From an uncultured Flavobacterium sp. (GTDB lineage: Bacteria; Bacteroidota; Bacteroidia; Flavobacteriales; Flavobacteriaceae): a stretch of 64,000 bases of DNA. Of the stretch, positions 43,522 to 52,509 are shown piece after piece (positions within the stretch are counted from its first letter, which is position 1; every line of letters starts with the position of its first letter). A model generated the notes under the pieces. That model ran no database searches. It was not told the DNA's origin and saw only the letters and a program-made list of their open reading frames with translations. The position numbers and the translations under genes were made by a program. The DNA is taken from the NCBI RefSeq assembly GCF_951805225.1, contig NZ_OX638201.1, positions 2,790,001 through 2,854,000 on the forward strand, written 5' to 3'.

Positions 43522-44529
43522 TTATCCTCCAATCGCAATCATGCTGCGATTATCAAAATGAAGTTTTGGATCATCCATTTCAGAAATACTAACCATTCCG
43601 GATCTGATTTTTTTCTTGTTTTTGATAGATTCCGAAATCAAATTTGTGATAGATTCACCGTTTCTAAAAGGCGTCAGTAAATCTGTTTCAGAATGAGAAA
43701 ACAAGCAATTTTTAATTTTCCCGTTTGCCGTCAGGCGGATTCGGTTACAACCATCACAAAACGGGTTTGTAATCGAACTTATAATCCCGAAATCTCCCTG
43801 AAAGTCTTTTATTTTATAAGTTCTGGCCGTAAAGTTTTTTTCGTCTTTCAGTTTTTGAATTTTATCCAAAGTAAAAGATTCCTCTATTTTTGATAAGACT
43901 TCGTTTTGCGATACCATTTTACTTCTGTCCCACTGGTTTCCGGCAAAAGGCATAAACTCAATAAAACGAATTGAAATGGGTAAAAACTGAGTTAATTTAA
44001 TAAAATCAATTATTTCATTATCATTAAATCCTTTTATTAAAACGACATTTACTTTTACATGAAAATCGTTATTGAGAAGTAAATGCATATTATCAATTAC
44101 TTTCTCAAACTGATTTCTTAGCGTTATAGAATTAAACTTAGAAGCAATTAAAGTATCTAAACTTAAGTTGATTTTTTTAATATTGGCTTGCTTCAAAACA
44201 TCAATATGACGATCGATTAAAATACCATTTGTAGTAATTGAAAGCGAAGTATTTAAAGTCGATAATTTAGATACTATCTCGGGAAAATCCTTTCTTAGCA
44301 AAGGTTCTCCGCCTGTTAATCTTATTTTATCTACACCATTTTCTACGAAAATTTGGGCCAAATCAAAAATCTCATCAGCCGTCATTAAACTGGCTTTTGG
44401 AGACAATGCGATTCCGTCAGCAGGCATGCAATACGTACAACGTAAATTGCATTTCTCTAACAACGAAATACGCAAATAATTGTGTTTTCGTCCAAAATCA
44501 TCCGTTAAAATGGTTTTAGAGGGCATCAT
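43522..44529 (-). CDS. moaA: GTP 3',8-cyclase (molybdenum cofactor biosynthesis)
   Basis: At 335 residues this radical SAM enzyme carries the N-terminal CNLRCTYC (Cys-x3-Cys-x2-Cys), the SAM-binding RLTGGEPLLRKDF, and the C-terminal second cluster site (ITNPFCDGCNRIRLTANGKIKNCLF). It ends in Gly-Gly, as needed for activity. It converts GTP to the cyclic intermediate that MoaC turns into cyclic pyranopterin phosphate. It is the last gene of the Mo-cofactor operon and overlaps moaCB by 14 bases. Confidence 0.97.
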   Translation of the reverse strand: MMPSKTILTDDFGRKHNYLRISLLEKCNLRCTYCMPADGIALSPKASLMTADEIFDLAQIFVENGVDKIRLTGGEPLLRKDFPEIVSKLSTLNTSLSITTNGILIDRHIDVLKQANIKKINLSLDTLIASKFNSITLRNQFEKVIDNMHLLLNNDFHVKVNVVLIKGFNDNEIIDFIKLTQFLPISIRFIEFMPFAGNQWDRSKMVSQNEVLSKIEESFTLDKIQKLKDEKNFTARTYKIKDFQGDFGIISSITNPFCDGCNRIRLTANGKIKNCLFSHSETDLLTPFRNGESITNLISESIKNKKKIRSGMVSISEMDDPKLHFDNRSMIAIGG

Positions 44530-45430
44530 GATTTTTACCTTTTAAAATATGAAAAACATGCATTACATGGGGAAAAACGGCATCCATAGATTCTCTGGCT
44601 CCGTTTGTTGATCCCGGCAAAGCCAAAACCAAACTTTTTCCTAATGTTCCTGCAACTGTTCTGGATAACATCGCATACGGCATTCTTTGCTTTCCGTAAT
44701 CCCTGATTGCTTCTTCGATTCCTGGAATTCTGCTTTCCAGCAATGGTGCTAAAGCTTCCGGTGTTACATCTCTTGGCGACAATCCGGTTCCTCCGGTAAA
44801 AATAATTAATTGATGTTCTTTCGCGAAAGCTTTTGTCTTTTCCTGAATAATATCAAATTCATCAGGAATAATTTCATAATGCGCCGCTTCAACTCCGTAA
44901 GAAGTTAATTTTTCAACTATAATTTTTCCGGAACGATCTTCTTTATCTCCTGCAAAAATTGAATCAGAGCAAACAAAAACTGCCGCTTTAATTACATTTG
45001 GAAATTTATTTTTGAAAGAAGATTTTCCGCCTTCTTTGCTTATTAATTTAATAGTCGAAATTTCGATTTCTTTATCAATTGGCTTCAACATATCATACAT
45101 CGTCAACGCAACAATTGATGCGCCGTGCATTGCTTCAACCTCAACTCCGGTTTTGTAAACTGTCTTTACATTGAAAATAATCTCAATTGTCAAACCTTCA
45201 ATTTTATATTCTACCGAAGTAAATTCAATTGGAATTGGATGACAATCCGGAATCGATAAATGGGTGTTTTTCACTGCAAATAATCCAGCGGTTTTCGCCA
45301 TTTCAAGCACATTTCCTTTTGGCACAAGATTATTTACCACAGCATCAATTGTTTCCTCTTTACTAACTTTGACAATTGCTGTTGCCGTTGCAGCTCTTAA
45401 AGTGCTTATTTTATGCGTAATATCAACCAT
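44516..45430 (-). CDS. moaCB: Fused MoaC-MogA/MoaB molybdenum cofactor protein
   Basis: I start at the ATG at 45430 (MVDITHKISTLRAA), the usual MoaC start, rather than an upstream Met inside moaE. Residues 1-150 form MoaC (CHPIPIEFTSVEYKI, VEVEAMHGASIVALTMYDMLK). Residues about 165-304 form MogA/MoaB (AGDKEDRSGKIIVEKL, FTGGTGLSPRDVTPEA, LPGSTNGARESM), which adenylates molybdopterin. The fusion couples an early and a late step of cofactor synthesis and is known in other Bacteroidota. It overlaps moaE and moaA by a few bases. Confidence 0.94.
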   Translation of the reverse strand: MVDITHKISTLRAATATAIVKVSKEETIDAVVNNLVPKGNVLEMAKTAGLFAVKNTHLSIPDCHPIPIEFTSVEYKIEGLTIEIIFNVKTVYKTGVEVEAMHGASIVALTMYDMLKPIDKEIEISTIKLISKEGGKSSFKNKFPNVIKAAVFVCSDSIFAGDKEDRSGKIIVEKLTSYGVEAAHYEIIPDEFDIIQEKTKAFAKEHQLIIFTGGTGLSPRDVTPEALAPLLESRIPGIEEAIRDYGKQRMPYAMLSRTVAGTLGKSLVLALPGSTNGARESMDAVFPHVMHVFHILKGKNHDAL

Positions 45431-45860
45431 TATTGTTTTGTTTCCAGGTGAATGTATCGTTTTCAAACATTTCTTTTCCAAAAATCGGTACATCTGTTTT
45501 TATCCAGTTTACGATGGCTTCCGTAGCTTCATAAACTTGTTTTCGTCGCGTTGCCGAAACAAATACGAACAAACAAATTTCTCCCGCTTTTACTACTCCT
45601 AAACTATGATAAATGTGCATGCATGTTAAGTCGAATTTAGCAAAAGCTTTTTCACGAATTGTATGCAAAGCCTCGTTTGCCATATCCGTATATGCCGAAT
45701 AATCAATCGCAACAACTGTATTGTCATGAATAACATCAGCGCGAACTTGTCCTAAAAAAATGTTATGCGCACCAATCGTGTGTTTTGATTGGTGTTTTGC
45801 AATCGATTCTGCTATAAATTCTGAAGAAATTGGTCCTTCTACAAATACATTTTTACTCAT
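45423..45860 (-). CDS. moaE: Molybdopterin synthase catalytic subunit
   Basis: This 145-residue protein is typical MoaE: GAHNIFLGQVRADVIHDNTVVAIDYSAYTDMA, ICLFVFVSATRRKQVYEATEAIVNWIKTDVPIFGKEMF with the conserved Arg and Lys, and a C-terminal WK. It inserts sulfur from MoaD thiocarboxylate into cyclic pyranopterin phosphate. It lies between the moeB-like and moaCB genes. A dispersed AATCCG-type repeat (about 45880-46010) separates it from the moeB-like gene. Confidence 0.95.
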   Translation of the reverse strand: MSKNVFVEGPISSEFIAESIAKHQSKHTIGAHNIFLGQVRADVIHDNTVVAIDYSAYTDMANEALHTIREKAFAKFDLTCMHIYHSLGVVKAGEICLFVFVSATRRKQVYEATEAIVNWIKTDVPIFGKEMFENDTFTWKQNNNG

Positions 45861-45879
45861 TATATTTTATTTTTTGCCA

Positions 45880-46010
45880 CAGATTAATTCTGAAACAGAT
45901 TGCGAATTAGCCCGCAGATCTACACTGATTTTAACGGATTTCCTTTTTTCAAATTAAATTTAACAATCCGTGCAGATCCGTTTAATCTGTTAAATCCGTG
46001 TGCCATATTT
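45880..46010. repeat. Dispersed intergenic repeat (ATCCGTG family)
   Basis: The phrases CACAGATTAATTCTGA, CTGATTTTAACGGATT, CAATCCGTGCAGATCC and TTAAATCCGTGTGCCAT match the repeat family seen at 12010, 16320, 17950 and 20940. It lies inside the Mo-cofactor operon. Confidence 0.6.
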
Positions 46011-46012
46011 GG

Positions 46013-47089
46013 TCAAACTTTTATTTCTCTTTTTAATAACTGGTGCAACATCAAAGCACCGCCAGTAATACTTTTTATATTTCTAAACTTATATTTCTGA
46101 AGCAATTCAACTGCAATTTTACTTCTTATTCCGGATTGACAGAAAACATAAATTGTTTGGTTTTTATCCAGTTTTTCAATTTCATTTTCTAAGTTTAAAA
46201 GTGGAATCTGAGTTACGTTCCTGAAATTTATTTTTGGAACTTCATCTTCGTTTCTAACATCTAAAAAAAGAACTTCAACATTATCAATTTCATTCAGAAT
46301 TTCATTCACAGAAATTTCTTCAACAGTATTTTTAACTTCTTTATATTTTTCTTCGAAAGCTTCTTTATTTATTTTAATATCAGTATTTTTTTCGAAATCA
46401 TATTTTTGTTGTTCATTATTTAAAATATTATATACCAATATTTTACCACTTAAAACTTCTCCTATTTCCAGAATCATTTTGATAACTTCATTGGCTTGAA
46501 ACATTCCTATAATTCCAACTGATATTCCAATTACTCCGGCGTCTTCACAATTGGCAGATTGCGTATTTTCATCCGGATACAAACATCTGTAAGTTGGTCC
46601 GTTTTGATAATTAAAAACCGAAACCTGACCTTGAAATCTAAAAATAGATCCGTAAACCATTGGTTTTTTCGTAATTATACAAGCGTCGTTAATCAAATAT
46701 TTGATGGCAATATTATCTGTTGCATCAACAATAATATCATATTTTTCGAATAATGAAATCGCATTTTTTGCGGACAATCTTTCAGGAATTGCATTAACTT
46801 TCACTGAAGGATTCAATTCAGAAACCATCAATTTAGCTTCATCGACTTTGTATTTCCCAACCGCTGAACTCTTATAAATTACTTGTCGATGCAAATTTGA
46901 AATCTCAATAACATCATCATCTACAATCCCAATTTCGCCAACACCGGCAGCAGCCAAATAAGGCAATACAGCCGAACCTAAACCTCCGGCTCCGATAATT
47001 AAAACCTTGGCTTTTGTTAGTTTCTGCTGTCCAATTTCTCCAATTTCCGGAAGAATTATTTGTCGATTATAGCGTTCTTCTGTATTCAT
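46013..47089 (-). CDS. moeB: MoeB/ThiF-like adenylyltransferase with rhodanese domain
   Basis: I use the ATG at 47089 (MNTEERYNRQIILPEIGEIGQ), after the moaD stop, rather than an upstream one inside moaD. The E1-like domain has GAGGLGSAVLPYLAAAGVGEIGIVDDDVIE, the ATP site and DATDNIAIKYLINDAC. A C-terminal rhodanese domain carries the active Cys in VFCQSGIRSKIA. Together these charge MoaD with a thiocarboxylate sulfur. The position next to moaD and moaE fits. Confidence 0.92.
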   Translation of the reverse strand: MNTEERYNRQIILPEIGEIGQQKLTKAKVLIIGAGGLGSAVLPYLAAAGVGEIGIVDDDVIEISNLHRQVIYKSSAVGKYKVDEAKLMVSELNPSVKVNAIPERLSAKNAISLFEKYDIIVDATDNIAIKYLINDACIITKKPMVYGSIFRFQGQVSVFNYQNGPTYRCLYPDENTQSANCEDAGVIGISVGIIGMFQANEVIKMILEIGEVLSGKILVYNILNNEQQKYDFEKNTDIKINKEAFEEKYKEVKNTVEEISVNEILNEIDNVEVLFLDVRNEDEVPKINFRNVTQIPLLNLENEIEKLDKNQTIYVFCQSGIRSKIAVELLQKYKFRNIKSITGGALMLHQLLKREIKV

Positions 47090-47099
47090 GAATTTTATA

Positions 47100-47336
47100 T
47101 TATCCTCCGGCAAACGGAGGCAATAAAGCAACAACATCACTTGTTTGTAACTTGTAACCTGTTCCTTTTGGTACTATTTTTTGATTGATCGCCACACTAA
47201 ATGAAAGGGAATCAAACTGGTATTTATTTTCTAAATCCTGCAATAATTCCTCTAATGATATATCTGAAAAAGAAACTTTCTCAAACTCACATTTGGTCTT
47301 TTCGGCGACAGCTCCAAAATATTTAATCTCAATCAT
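47100..47336 (-). CDS. moaD: Molybdopterin synthase sulfur carrier subunit
   Basis: This 78-residue ubiquitin-like protein ends in PPFAGG, the Gly-Gly tail that carries the thiocarboxylate. Typical MoaD segments are IEIKYFGAVAEKTKCEFEKV and SVAINQKIVPKGTGYKLQTSDVVALLPP. The start overlaps the cobA stop at 47336, and moeB follows closely. Confidence 0.95.
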   Translation of the reverse strand: MIEIKYFGAVAEKTKCEFEKVSFSDISLEELLQDLENKYQFDSLSFSVAINQKIVPKGTGYKLQTSDVVALLPPFAGG

Positions 47337-48127
47337 TATTTTAAATTTAAATTCTGAAAGATAAATTCGTCATCAAAATGCTCTTGAAAATAAGACGTTA
47401 ATCTTGATGTGTTTTTTACCACTTCGCCAATTACAATAATTGCCGGAGACGAAATCTTATTTTCAGACACTAATTTAGCAATTGAACTTATAGTTCCTAC
47501 TACTTTTTGCTCTGTATTTTTTGTTCCGTTTTGGATAATCGCAATTGGCAAATCATCTTTACGGTTTTCTTGATAAATAGCTACAATCTCTTCTAATTTA
47601 TGCATTCCCATCAAAATAACGACCGTTGCAGCGGATTTGGACGCTAAATGAACATCTTTTGATAATTCATGATTAGAAGTTGTTCCTGTAATTACCCAAA
47701 AACTTTCGGCAATCTGGCGTTGTGTCAAACTAATTCCAACTGAAGCCGGAACGCCCAAAGCTGATGAAATTCCCGGAACCATTGCGGTTTCTAAATTATA
47801 TTGTTCTGCATATTCAATTTCTTCACTTCCACGTCCGAAAATAAAAGGATCTCCACCTTTTAAACGCACAACATGACCGTAACGATTTGCCATCGAAACT
47901 ATCAATTCATTGATCTGATCTTGTGTATAAGCGTGACATCCCAAGCGTTTGCCCACAAAAACAATTTCTGCATTTGTTGCATATTGCAATAGTTCTTCAT
48001 TAACTAATGCATCGTACAAAACTACATCTGCATCTTCAAGCGCTTTTATTGCTTTTAAAGTAATTAGTTCAACATCTCCAGGACCTGCGCCTACAATTGT
48101 TAATCTGGGAGTTTTTAAGCTTTTCAT
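47336..48127 (-). CDS. cobA: Uroporphyrinogen-III C-methyltransferase
   Basis: This 263-residue SUMT shows the family motifs: VGAGPGDVELITLKAIKALEDADVVLYDALV, VRLKGGDPFIFGRGSEEIEY and VPGISSALGVPASVGISLTQR. It methylates uroporphyrinogen III to precorrin-2, the first step to siroheme. NirB needs siroheme, so its placement among nitrate and Mo-cofactor genes makes sense. There is no fused CysG dehydrogenase/chelatase domain, so another gene must finish siroheme. Confidence 0.95.
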   Translation of the reverse strand: MKSLKTPRLTIVGAGPGDVELITLKAIKALEDADVVLYDALVNEELLQYATNAEIVFVGKRLGCHAYTQDQINELIVSMANRYGHVVRLKGGDPFIFGRGSEEIEYAEQYNLETAMVPGISSALGVPASVGISLTQRQIAESFWVITGTTSNHELSKDVHLASKSAATVVILMGMHKLEEIVAIYQENRKDDLPIAIIQNGTKNTEQKVVGTISSIAKLVSENKISSPAIIVIGEVVKNTSRLTSYFQEHFDDEFIFQNLNLK

Positions 48128-48132
48128 AATTA

Positions 48133-48705
48133 TTAACTTAAATTGATATTCAGATCGTTTAATTCGTCAATCGAATTAATATTAGTCAAATGAAAGTTTT
48201 CACTTTCTTCTATTGTGATGATTTGATGCGGAATTTTCGCGATTAAATTCATCATTTTTAAATCATCGTTATCAATTGCGCTTTTGATAACGGATAATAA
48301 TTTCTTCGAATAAATTCCAATTAATGGATGCATTCTGCTTTCGGAAGCAAAAACTGTGATTTCAGCTTCGTCATTATGTTTTGAAATTAGTTCTGATAAT
48401 AATTCGGTTGAAATTAACGGAATATCACAACTCAGAATCAAATTAAACTCGGTTTCAGAATCTGTCAAAGCGGTATAAATACCTCCTAACGGACCTTTAT
48501 CTGTAACCGTGTCCAGAATTTTATCATAAGGCAGATAATCGTATTCTTTATTTGCCGTTACTAATTTTATTTTATCTGTAATAGGCAAAATAGCCTTAAT
48601 TATATGTTCTATAAATGGTTTATTCTGGAACAAAACAAGTCCTTTTTCTGACTGCATTCGGGAACTTTTTCCACCGCAAAGAATAAATACTGTTAGAGTT
48701 TCCAT
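48133..48705 (-). CDS. mobA: Molybdenum cofactor guanylyltransferase
   Basis: This 190-residue nucleotidyltransferase shows the GTP-binding start FILCGGKSSRMQSEKGLVLFQNKPFIEH and the Mg site LILSCDIPLIS. It attaches GMP to Mo-molybdopterin, giving the bis-MGD form used by the two DMSO-reductase-family enzymes in this region. It leads the mobA-cobA-moaD-moeB-moaE-moaCB-moaA run. Confidence 0.93.
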   Translation of the reverse strand: METLTVFILCGGKSSRMQSEKGLVLFQNKPFIEHIIKAILPITDKIKLVTANKEYDYLPYDKILDTVTDKGPLGGIYTALTDSETEFNLILSCDIPLISTELLSELISKHNDEAEITVFASESRMHPLIGIYSKKLLSVIKSAIDNDDLKMMNLIAKIPHQIITIEESENFHLTNINSIDELNDLNINLS

Positions 48706-48713
48706 GACTTTTT

Positions 48714-48740
48714 TGTTTCAGGTTTTGTTTGTTTCAGGTT
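48714..48740. repeat. GTTTCAGG repeats upstream of mobA
   Basis: Two GTTTCAGG units (about 48715-48739) sit just before mobA. Related GTTTCAGGTTTC or inverse units occur at 39299-39316, 39520-39550, 49665-49695 and 54747-54812, always between nitrate/Mo genes. Confidence 0.6.
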
Positions 48741-48898
48741 AAAATGGGTAAAAATTTTACCGCTAACAGCGCTAAGATTTTATCCATTATTAACTTTTAA
48801 TTTTTAAAATAAAGTTCGCAAAGCTGAATCAATACAAAGCTTTGCTATTTTCAATAAATTATTTCAGCAAAAGAACATTGCGCCTTTCGGTTAACTTT

Positions 48899-49645
48899 TT
48901 ATGGAAAAATCAATTTTATACTTGCCATTAAAATTACTGCTCCTAAAACCATTTTTAAAGTTTTGTTAGAGAAATAACCGCTTCCGTAAAATCCGCCTAA
49001 AACCCCTCCAATAACGGCAATCGGAACTAAATAAAAACTCTCTACCGGAATTGTTTTTCCTCCCAGAAAGAAACCCAACATTCCTGCAAATGAATTCACA
49101 AAAATGAATAAACTTGATATTGCAGCCGATTCTTTTATCGAAGCCCAACCTAAAAATAATAAAATAGGACTCAAGATAATTCCTCCGCCAATCCCCAACA
49201 TTCCAGATAATAATCCTATGATAAAACCAATCGCTAATGCAAAAGGTAAGTTTATCTGAACTGCTTCTTTTTCTTTAAAATTAAATACTCCAAATAATCT
49301 TAAGGCTGCAAAAACCAATACAGCTCCTAAAATAATTTTATAAATCGCATTGTCTAAAGTCACAAATCCGCCAATAAATGCAGCCGGAACTGATGCAATT
49401 GCAAACGGATAAAACAACTTTGGTTTGAAATAATTCATTCGATAATAAAAGAAAAACGAAATACTCGAAACAAACAAATTAAGCAACAAAGCCGATGGTT
49501 TCATTATCGAAATTGGAAATGCAAAAATGGTCATCAACGCTAAATATCCTGATGCTCCGCCGTGCCCAACACTAGAATACAAAAAAGCAATAACAATTAA
49601 GGCAAAACTGAATAATAGGATATTTTCGGAACTAAGTAACTGCAT
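48899..49645 (-). CDS. TauE/SafE (TSUP) family membrane permease
   Basis: This 248-residue protein has about eight hydrophobic helices and the TSUP features SSVGHGGASGYLALMTIF near the start and GFIIGLLSGMLGIGGGIILSPILLFLGW in the second half. Family members export or import sulfite, sulfonates or related anions. Its place between moeA and mobA suggests an oxyanion such as molybdate, nitrite or sulfite, but the substrate is not established. Confidence 0.9.
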   Translation of the reverse strand: MQLLSSENILLFSFALIVIAFLYSSVGHGGASGYLALMTIFAFPISIMKPSALLLNLFVSSISFFFYYRMNYFKPKLFYPFAIASVPAAFIGGFVTLDNAIYKIILGAVLVFAALRLFGVFNFKEKEAVQINLPFALAIGFIIGLLSGMLGIGGGIILSPILLFLGWASIKESAAISSLFIFVNSFAGMLGFFLGGKTIPVESFYLVPIAVIGGVLGGFYGSGYFSNKTLKMVLGAVILMASIKLIFP

Positions 49646-49775
49646 TTGTTGTTTTTATTTTGTTTCAGGTTTTCTTTGTTTCTAGTTTCAAGTTTATGCT
49701 GTGTGTTTAATTTTACATACCGCATTTCATATTTCAATTATCTAATTTTCTAATTGCCGAATTTTCTAATTCTCT

Positions 49776-50948
49776 CTAATCAATTGGCAATAATGTTACA
49801 AGCTGTCCTTTTTTCAAGGTTTCTGTATCGTTTGGAACAATTAATAAACTGTTTGCAATCGCAAATGTATTGAGCATTGCTGAACTCTGTCCTTCTAAAA
49901 TTGTCACGTTTGTTTGATCGTATAATGCTTTTAAAAACAGTGTTTTTCCGGTTGTATTGGTAAATCCTGAGTTTAATTTTCGAACGATTTTTGGTAAATG
50001 TGTATCAGAGAATCCCATTCTGTTTTTGATTGCAGGATAAACGTAAACGTAAAAATTAGTAAGTGACGAAGCTGGATTTCCAGGTAATGCAAATACTAAA
50101 GTTTCTTTTTTAGATCCAAAAAACATTGGTTTTCCAGGTCGCTGATTGATTTTATAAAAAAGCTCTTCTACTCCATTTTCTATTAATGCTTCTTTTACAA
50201 AATCATAATCTCCAACAGAAATTCCACCGGAAATTAAAACTATATCATATTTATCTAAAATGTCTTTAAGTGCTTTTTTAGTCGCTTTCAGACTGTCTTT
50301 TACTTTATAAACTTTTGTCTTTTTTATTCCAATTGTCTGAAGCGCTGCTTCTAACATAACTGAATTGCTTTCGTAAATTTTTCCTTTTGGTAATTTTTTT
50401 CCGGGCTTTACTAATTCATTTCCTGTTACTAAAATGGCAACTCTTGGCTTTTTATAAACTTCAATTTCTGTAATTCCCAGACAGGCCAAAAATCCAATTG
50501 ATGCTGGTGTAATCAAAGTGTTGGCTTCAAAAACTACATCTTCTTTCTCAATTTGTTCTCCTTTATTTCGAACATTTGCAAATTGCTTAGGCATATTAGT
50601 AATCAAAATTGATTTTTCATTTGCCATTACATGTTCCTGCATCACTACAGTATCTGCATTATGAGGTACAAAAGCACCTGTAAAAATGCGAACTGTTTCG
50701 TTTGGATTCAGTTTTATATCAGAATGATCTCCGGCTTGCGAAACACTAACGATATCATACTGATGTCTTTCGCTGTGAATAAAAGCATATCCATCCATTG
50801 CCGATTGCCGAAATGGCGGCATGTTGATGGGAGAATAAATTGTTTCTGCCAAAATGTAGCCCAATGCTTTACGCACCGATATTTTCTGAATTGGCATGTT
50901 TGTGCTATTCTCTGCAATAATTGATAATGCTTGTTCAACTTGGATCAT
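49776..50948 (-). CDS. moeA: Molybdopterin molybdenumtransferase
   Basis: At 390 residues this is a full MoeA: PINMPPFRQSAMDGYAF at the start, AGAFVPHNADTVVMQEHV, the substrate-binding ISGGISVGDYDFVKEAL, and FALPGNPASSLTNFYVYV. It inserts molybdate into adenylylated molybdopterin. It has its own promoter with the shared TACTTAT operator and is transcribed towards the other Mo-cofactor genes. Confidence 0.96.
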   Translation of the reverse strand: MIQVEQALSIIAENSTNMPIQKISVRKALGYILAETIYSPINMPPFRQSAMDGYAFIHSERHQYDIVSVSQAGDHSDIKLNPNETVRIFTGAFVPHNADTVVMQEHVMANEKSILITNMPKQFANVRNKGEQIEKEDVVFEANTLITPASIGFLACLGITEIEVYKKPRVAILVTGNELVKPGKKLPKGKIYESNSVMLEAALQTIGIKKTKVYKVKDSLKATKKALKDILDKYDIVLISGGISVGDYDFVKEALIENGVEELFYKINQRPGKPMFFGSKKETLVFALPGNPASSLTNFYVYVYPAIKNRMGFSDTHLPKIVRKLNSGFTNTTGKTLFLKALYDQTNVTILEGQSSAMLNTFAIANSLLIVPNDTETLKKGQLVTLLPID

Positions 50949-50984
50949 GGTTGCTATTTTATTTACTGCAATAAATACTTATTA

Positions 50985-51007
50985 CAAATATAAGTATTTA
51001 TACTTAG
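50985..51007 (-). promoter_or_regulatory. moeA promoter with AAGTA-N4-TACTTAT operator
   Basis: Read on the minus strand: CTAAGTA (51007-51001), four bases, TACTTAT (50996-50990) and -7 box TATATTTG (50992-50985) with the same three-base overlap as at nirB and nasC. A further ATACTTATT box lies at 50974-50982 on the plus strand. The start codon is about 37 bp downstream of the -7 box. Confidence 0.65.
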
Positions 51008-51128
51008 TTAAAATCATTGATTTTCTAAATTTTTAAAAGATTATAAATTTAAGCTTTATTCTTTAAATTATTTCAGAAAAACCAATCAAATAGCTTTTAT
51101 AAGTCATTGAAATTATAGAAACCTCAAA

Positions 51129-51377
51129 TTATTTCTTTCTGAAATTTCCGGTTGGCAAATAATAAAGCCATGCAAAACCTATAAAAAACAGAATTGCCGA
51201 AGCTATAAATGCAGGTAATAATATTTCTTTGTTATTATCTAATGCATTATTTAGGGAAGCATATAACAGCCAAATTTGAATACTTACATTCAATATCAAA
51301 ATAAATATAAGTGTCGAAAGTATGTTATTCAGCTTATTGGGATTTGCGCGATTTTGACTTCTTCTAAAAGTACTCAT
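51129..51377 (-). CDS. Small two-helix membrane protein
   Basis: This 82-residue protein has two hydrophobic helices (STLIFILILNVSIQIWLLYASL and LLPAFIASAILFFIGFAWLYYL). I recognise no family. It follows the Rieske gene by 22 bp and ends the operon of the second molybdopterin enzyme. It may be an accessory or anchor subunit of that complex. Confidence 0.78.
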   Translation of the reverse strand: MSTFRRSQNRANPNKLNNILSTLIFILILNVSIQIWLLYASLNNALDNNKEILLPAFIASAILFFIGFAWLYYLPTGNFRKK

Positions 51378-51399
51378 ATCGATTTATTTTAGGATTACT

Positions 51400-51912
51400 C
51401 TAACTATCTTTATTCTCAACATGTGCTTTTACATAGACTTTGTTCTCTTTAAAAAACACATCTAATTGCGGTAAAGCTCTTGGTGGCGGTCCTGCAATTA
51501 CATCACCGGTCATTGCATCAAATGAACCTTCATGACAAGGACAATGTATAATTCCGGTTCCCGGTTTATAGAAAACGGAGCAAGATAAATGGGTACATTT
51601 TTGTTCGTAAGCTCTGAAATCTCCACTTTCGAGATGTATTAAAATATAAGGTATTGTGCTGCCTTCGATTACAAAACCACGCGTTCCTCCTACTGGTACA
51701 TCTTCTCTATTGCAAATAAAATGTTCTCCTTGCACACCTTCACTTGGCAACAAATAAGCTTTTGCAGCAACAAATCCGCTTCCTACCATTAATCCTCCAG
51801 AAACAAAAGTCAGGAATTTGGCAAAATCACGTCGGCTTACTTGAGTGGATTCCTGTTTTTTTATTGGGAAATCTTTTTTCCAGTTTTCATTTAAATTATC
51901 TTCTTTTGACAT
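51400..51912 (-). CDS. Rieske 2Fe-2S protein with TAT signal
   Basis: This 170-residue protein carries a twin-arginine motif (VSRRDFAKFLTFVSGG), then a hydrophobic stretch and a Rieske domain with the cluster ligands CTHLSC and CPCHEGSFD in the correct order. The TAT signal means export of a folded cluster protein, probably anchored with the C-terminal domain in the periplasm. It lies between the ferredoxin and small membrane protein genes of the second Mo enzyme operon, so it probably transfers electrons to or from it. Confidence 0.9.
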   Translation of the reverse strand: MSKEDNLNENWKKDFPIKKQESTQVSRRDFAKFLTFVSGGLMVGSGFVAAKAYLLPSEGVQGEHFICNREDVPVGGTRGFVIEGSTIPYILIHLESGDFRAYEQKCTHLSCSVFYKPGTGIIHCPCHEGSFDAMTGDVIAGPPPRALPQLDVFFKENKVYVKAHVENKDS

Positions 51913-51922
51913 GGATCTAGAT

Positions 51923-52492
51923 TTAATATATTCTTAATTCATTACTGCCTTTTGGCATCATAATGTTTACTTTAGTATTGACTGTTTCTTTTCCAAAGAT
52001 GAATGTATTGACTGGCGAACTATTAGGTCTCATTTCTTCAATTTCTGCTCTTGTTCCGTAAAACAAAGCGCCACTTGGACAAACTGTTGCGCACATTGGT
52101 TTTTTACCTACACTTGTTCTATCGTAACACATTGTGCACTTCATCATCAAATCATATTCTTCCATTTTTTTAGGAACTCCAAACGGACACGCCATAACAC
52201 AGTTTGAACAACCTATACATCTTTCTGTATTTGCGGTGTGAACAACTCCAAATTCGTCTTGCGAAATTGCATCGGCAGGACATACGTTTGCACATACAGG
52301 ATCTTCGCAATGCATACAAACTTGCACAGTGGTTTGAATTGTTGAAGAACGCTCGACATAGTTTACGCTAATCAAAGATTCCTGTCCATTGGTTTCACAT
52401 TCTGCACATGCCATTTCGCAGGCTTTACAGCCAATACAGCGTTGCAGATCTACAAAAAACTCTTCGTTTCTATTAAAATTAGTCAAATTCAT
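51923..52492 (-). CDS. Four-cluster 4Fe-4S ferredoxin subunit
   Basis: I start at the ATG at 52492 (MNLTNFNRNEEFFVDLQRCIGC). Four 4Fe-4S sites are visible: CIGCKACEMACAEC, CMHCEDPVCANVCP, CIGCSNCVMACPFG, and CTMCYDRTSVGKKPMCATVCP. This is the electron-transfer subunit pattern of DMSO-reductase-family complexes (DmsB/FdhB/NrfC). It has no TAT signal and should pair in the cytoplasm with the molybdopterin protein encoded just upstream. Confidence 0.92.
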   Translation of the reverse strand: MNLTNFNRNEEFFVDLQRCIGCKACEMACAECETNGQESLISVNYVERSSTIQTTVQVCMHCEDPVCANVCPADAISQDEFGVVHTANTERCIGCSNCVMACPFGVPKKMEEYDLMMKCTMCYDRTSVGKKPMCATVCPSGALFYGTRAEIEEMRPNSSPVNTFIFGKETVNTKVNIMMPKGSNELRIY

Positions 52493-52509
52493 AATTTCGT
52501 TTTTATAGA

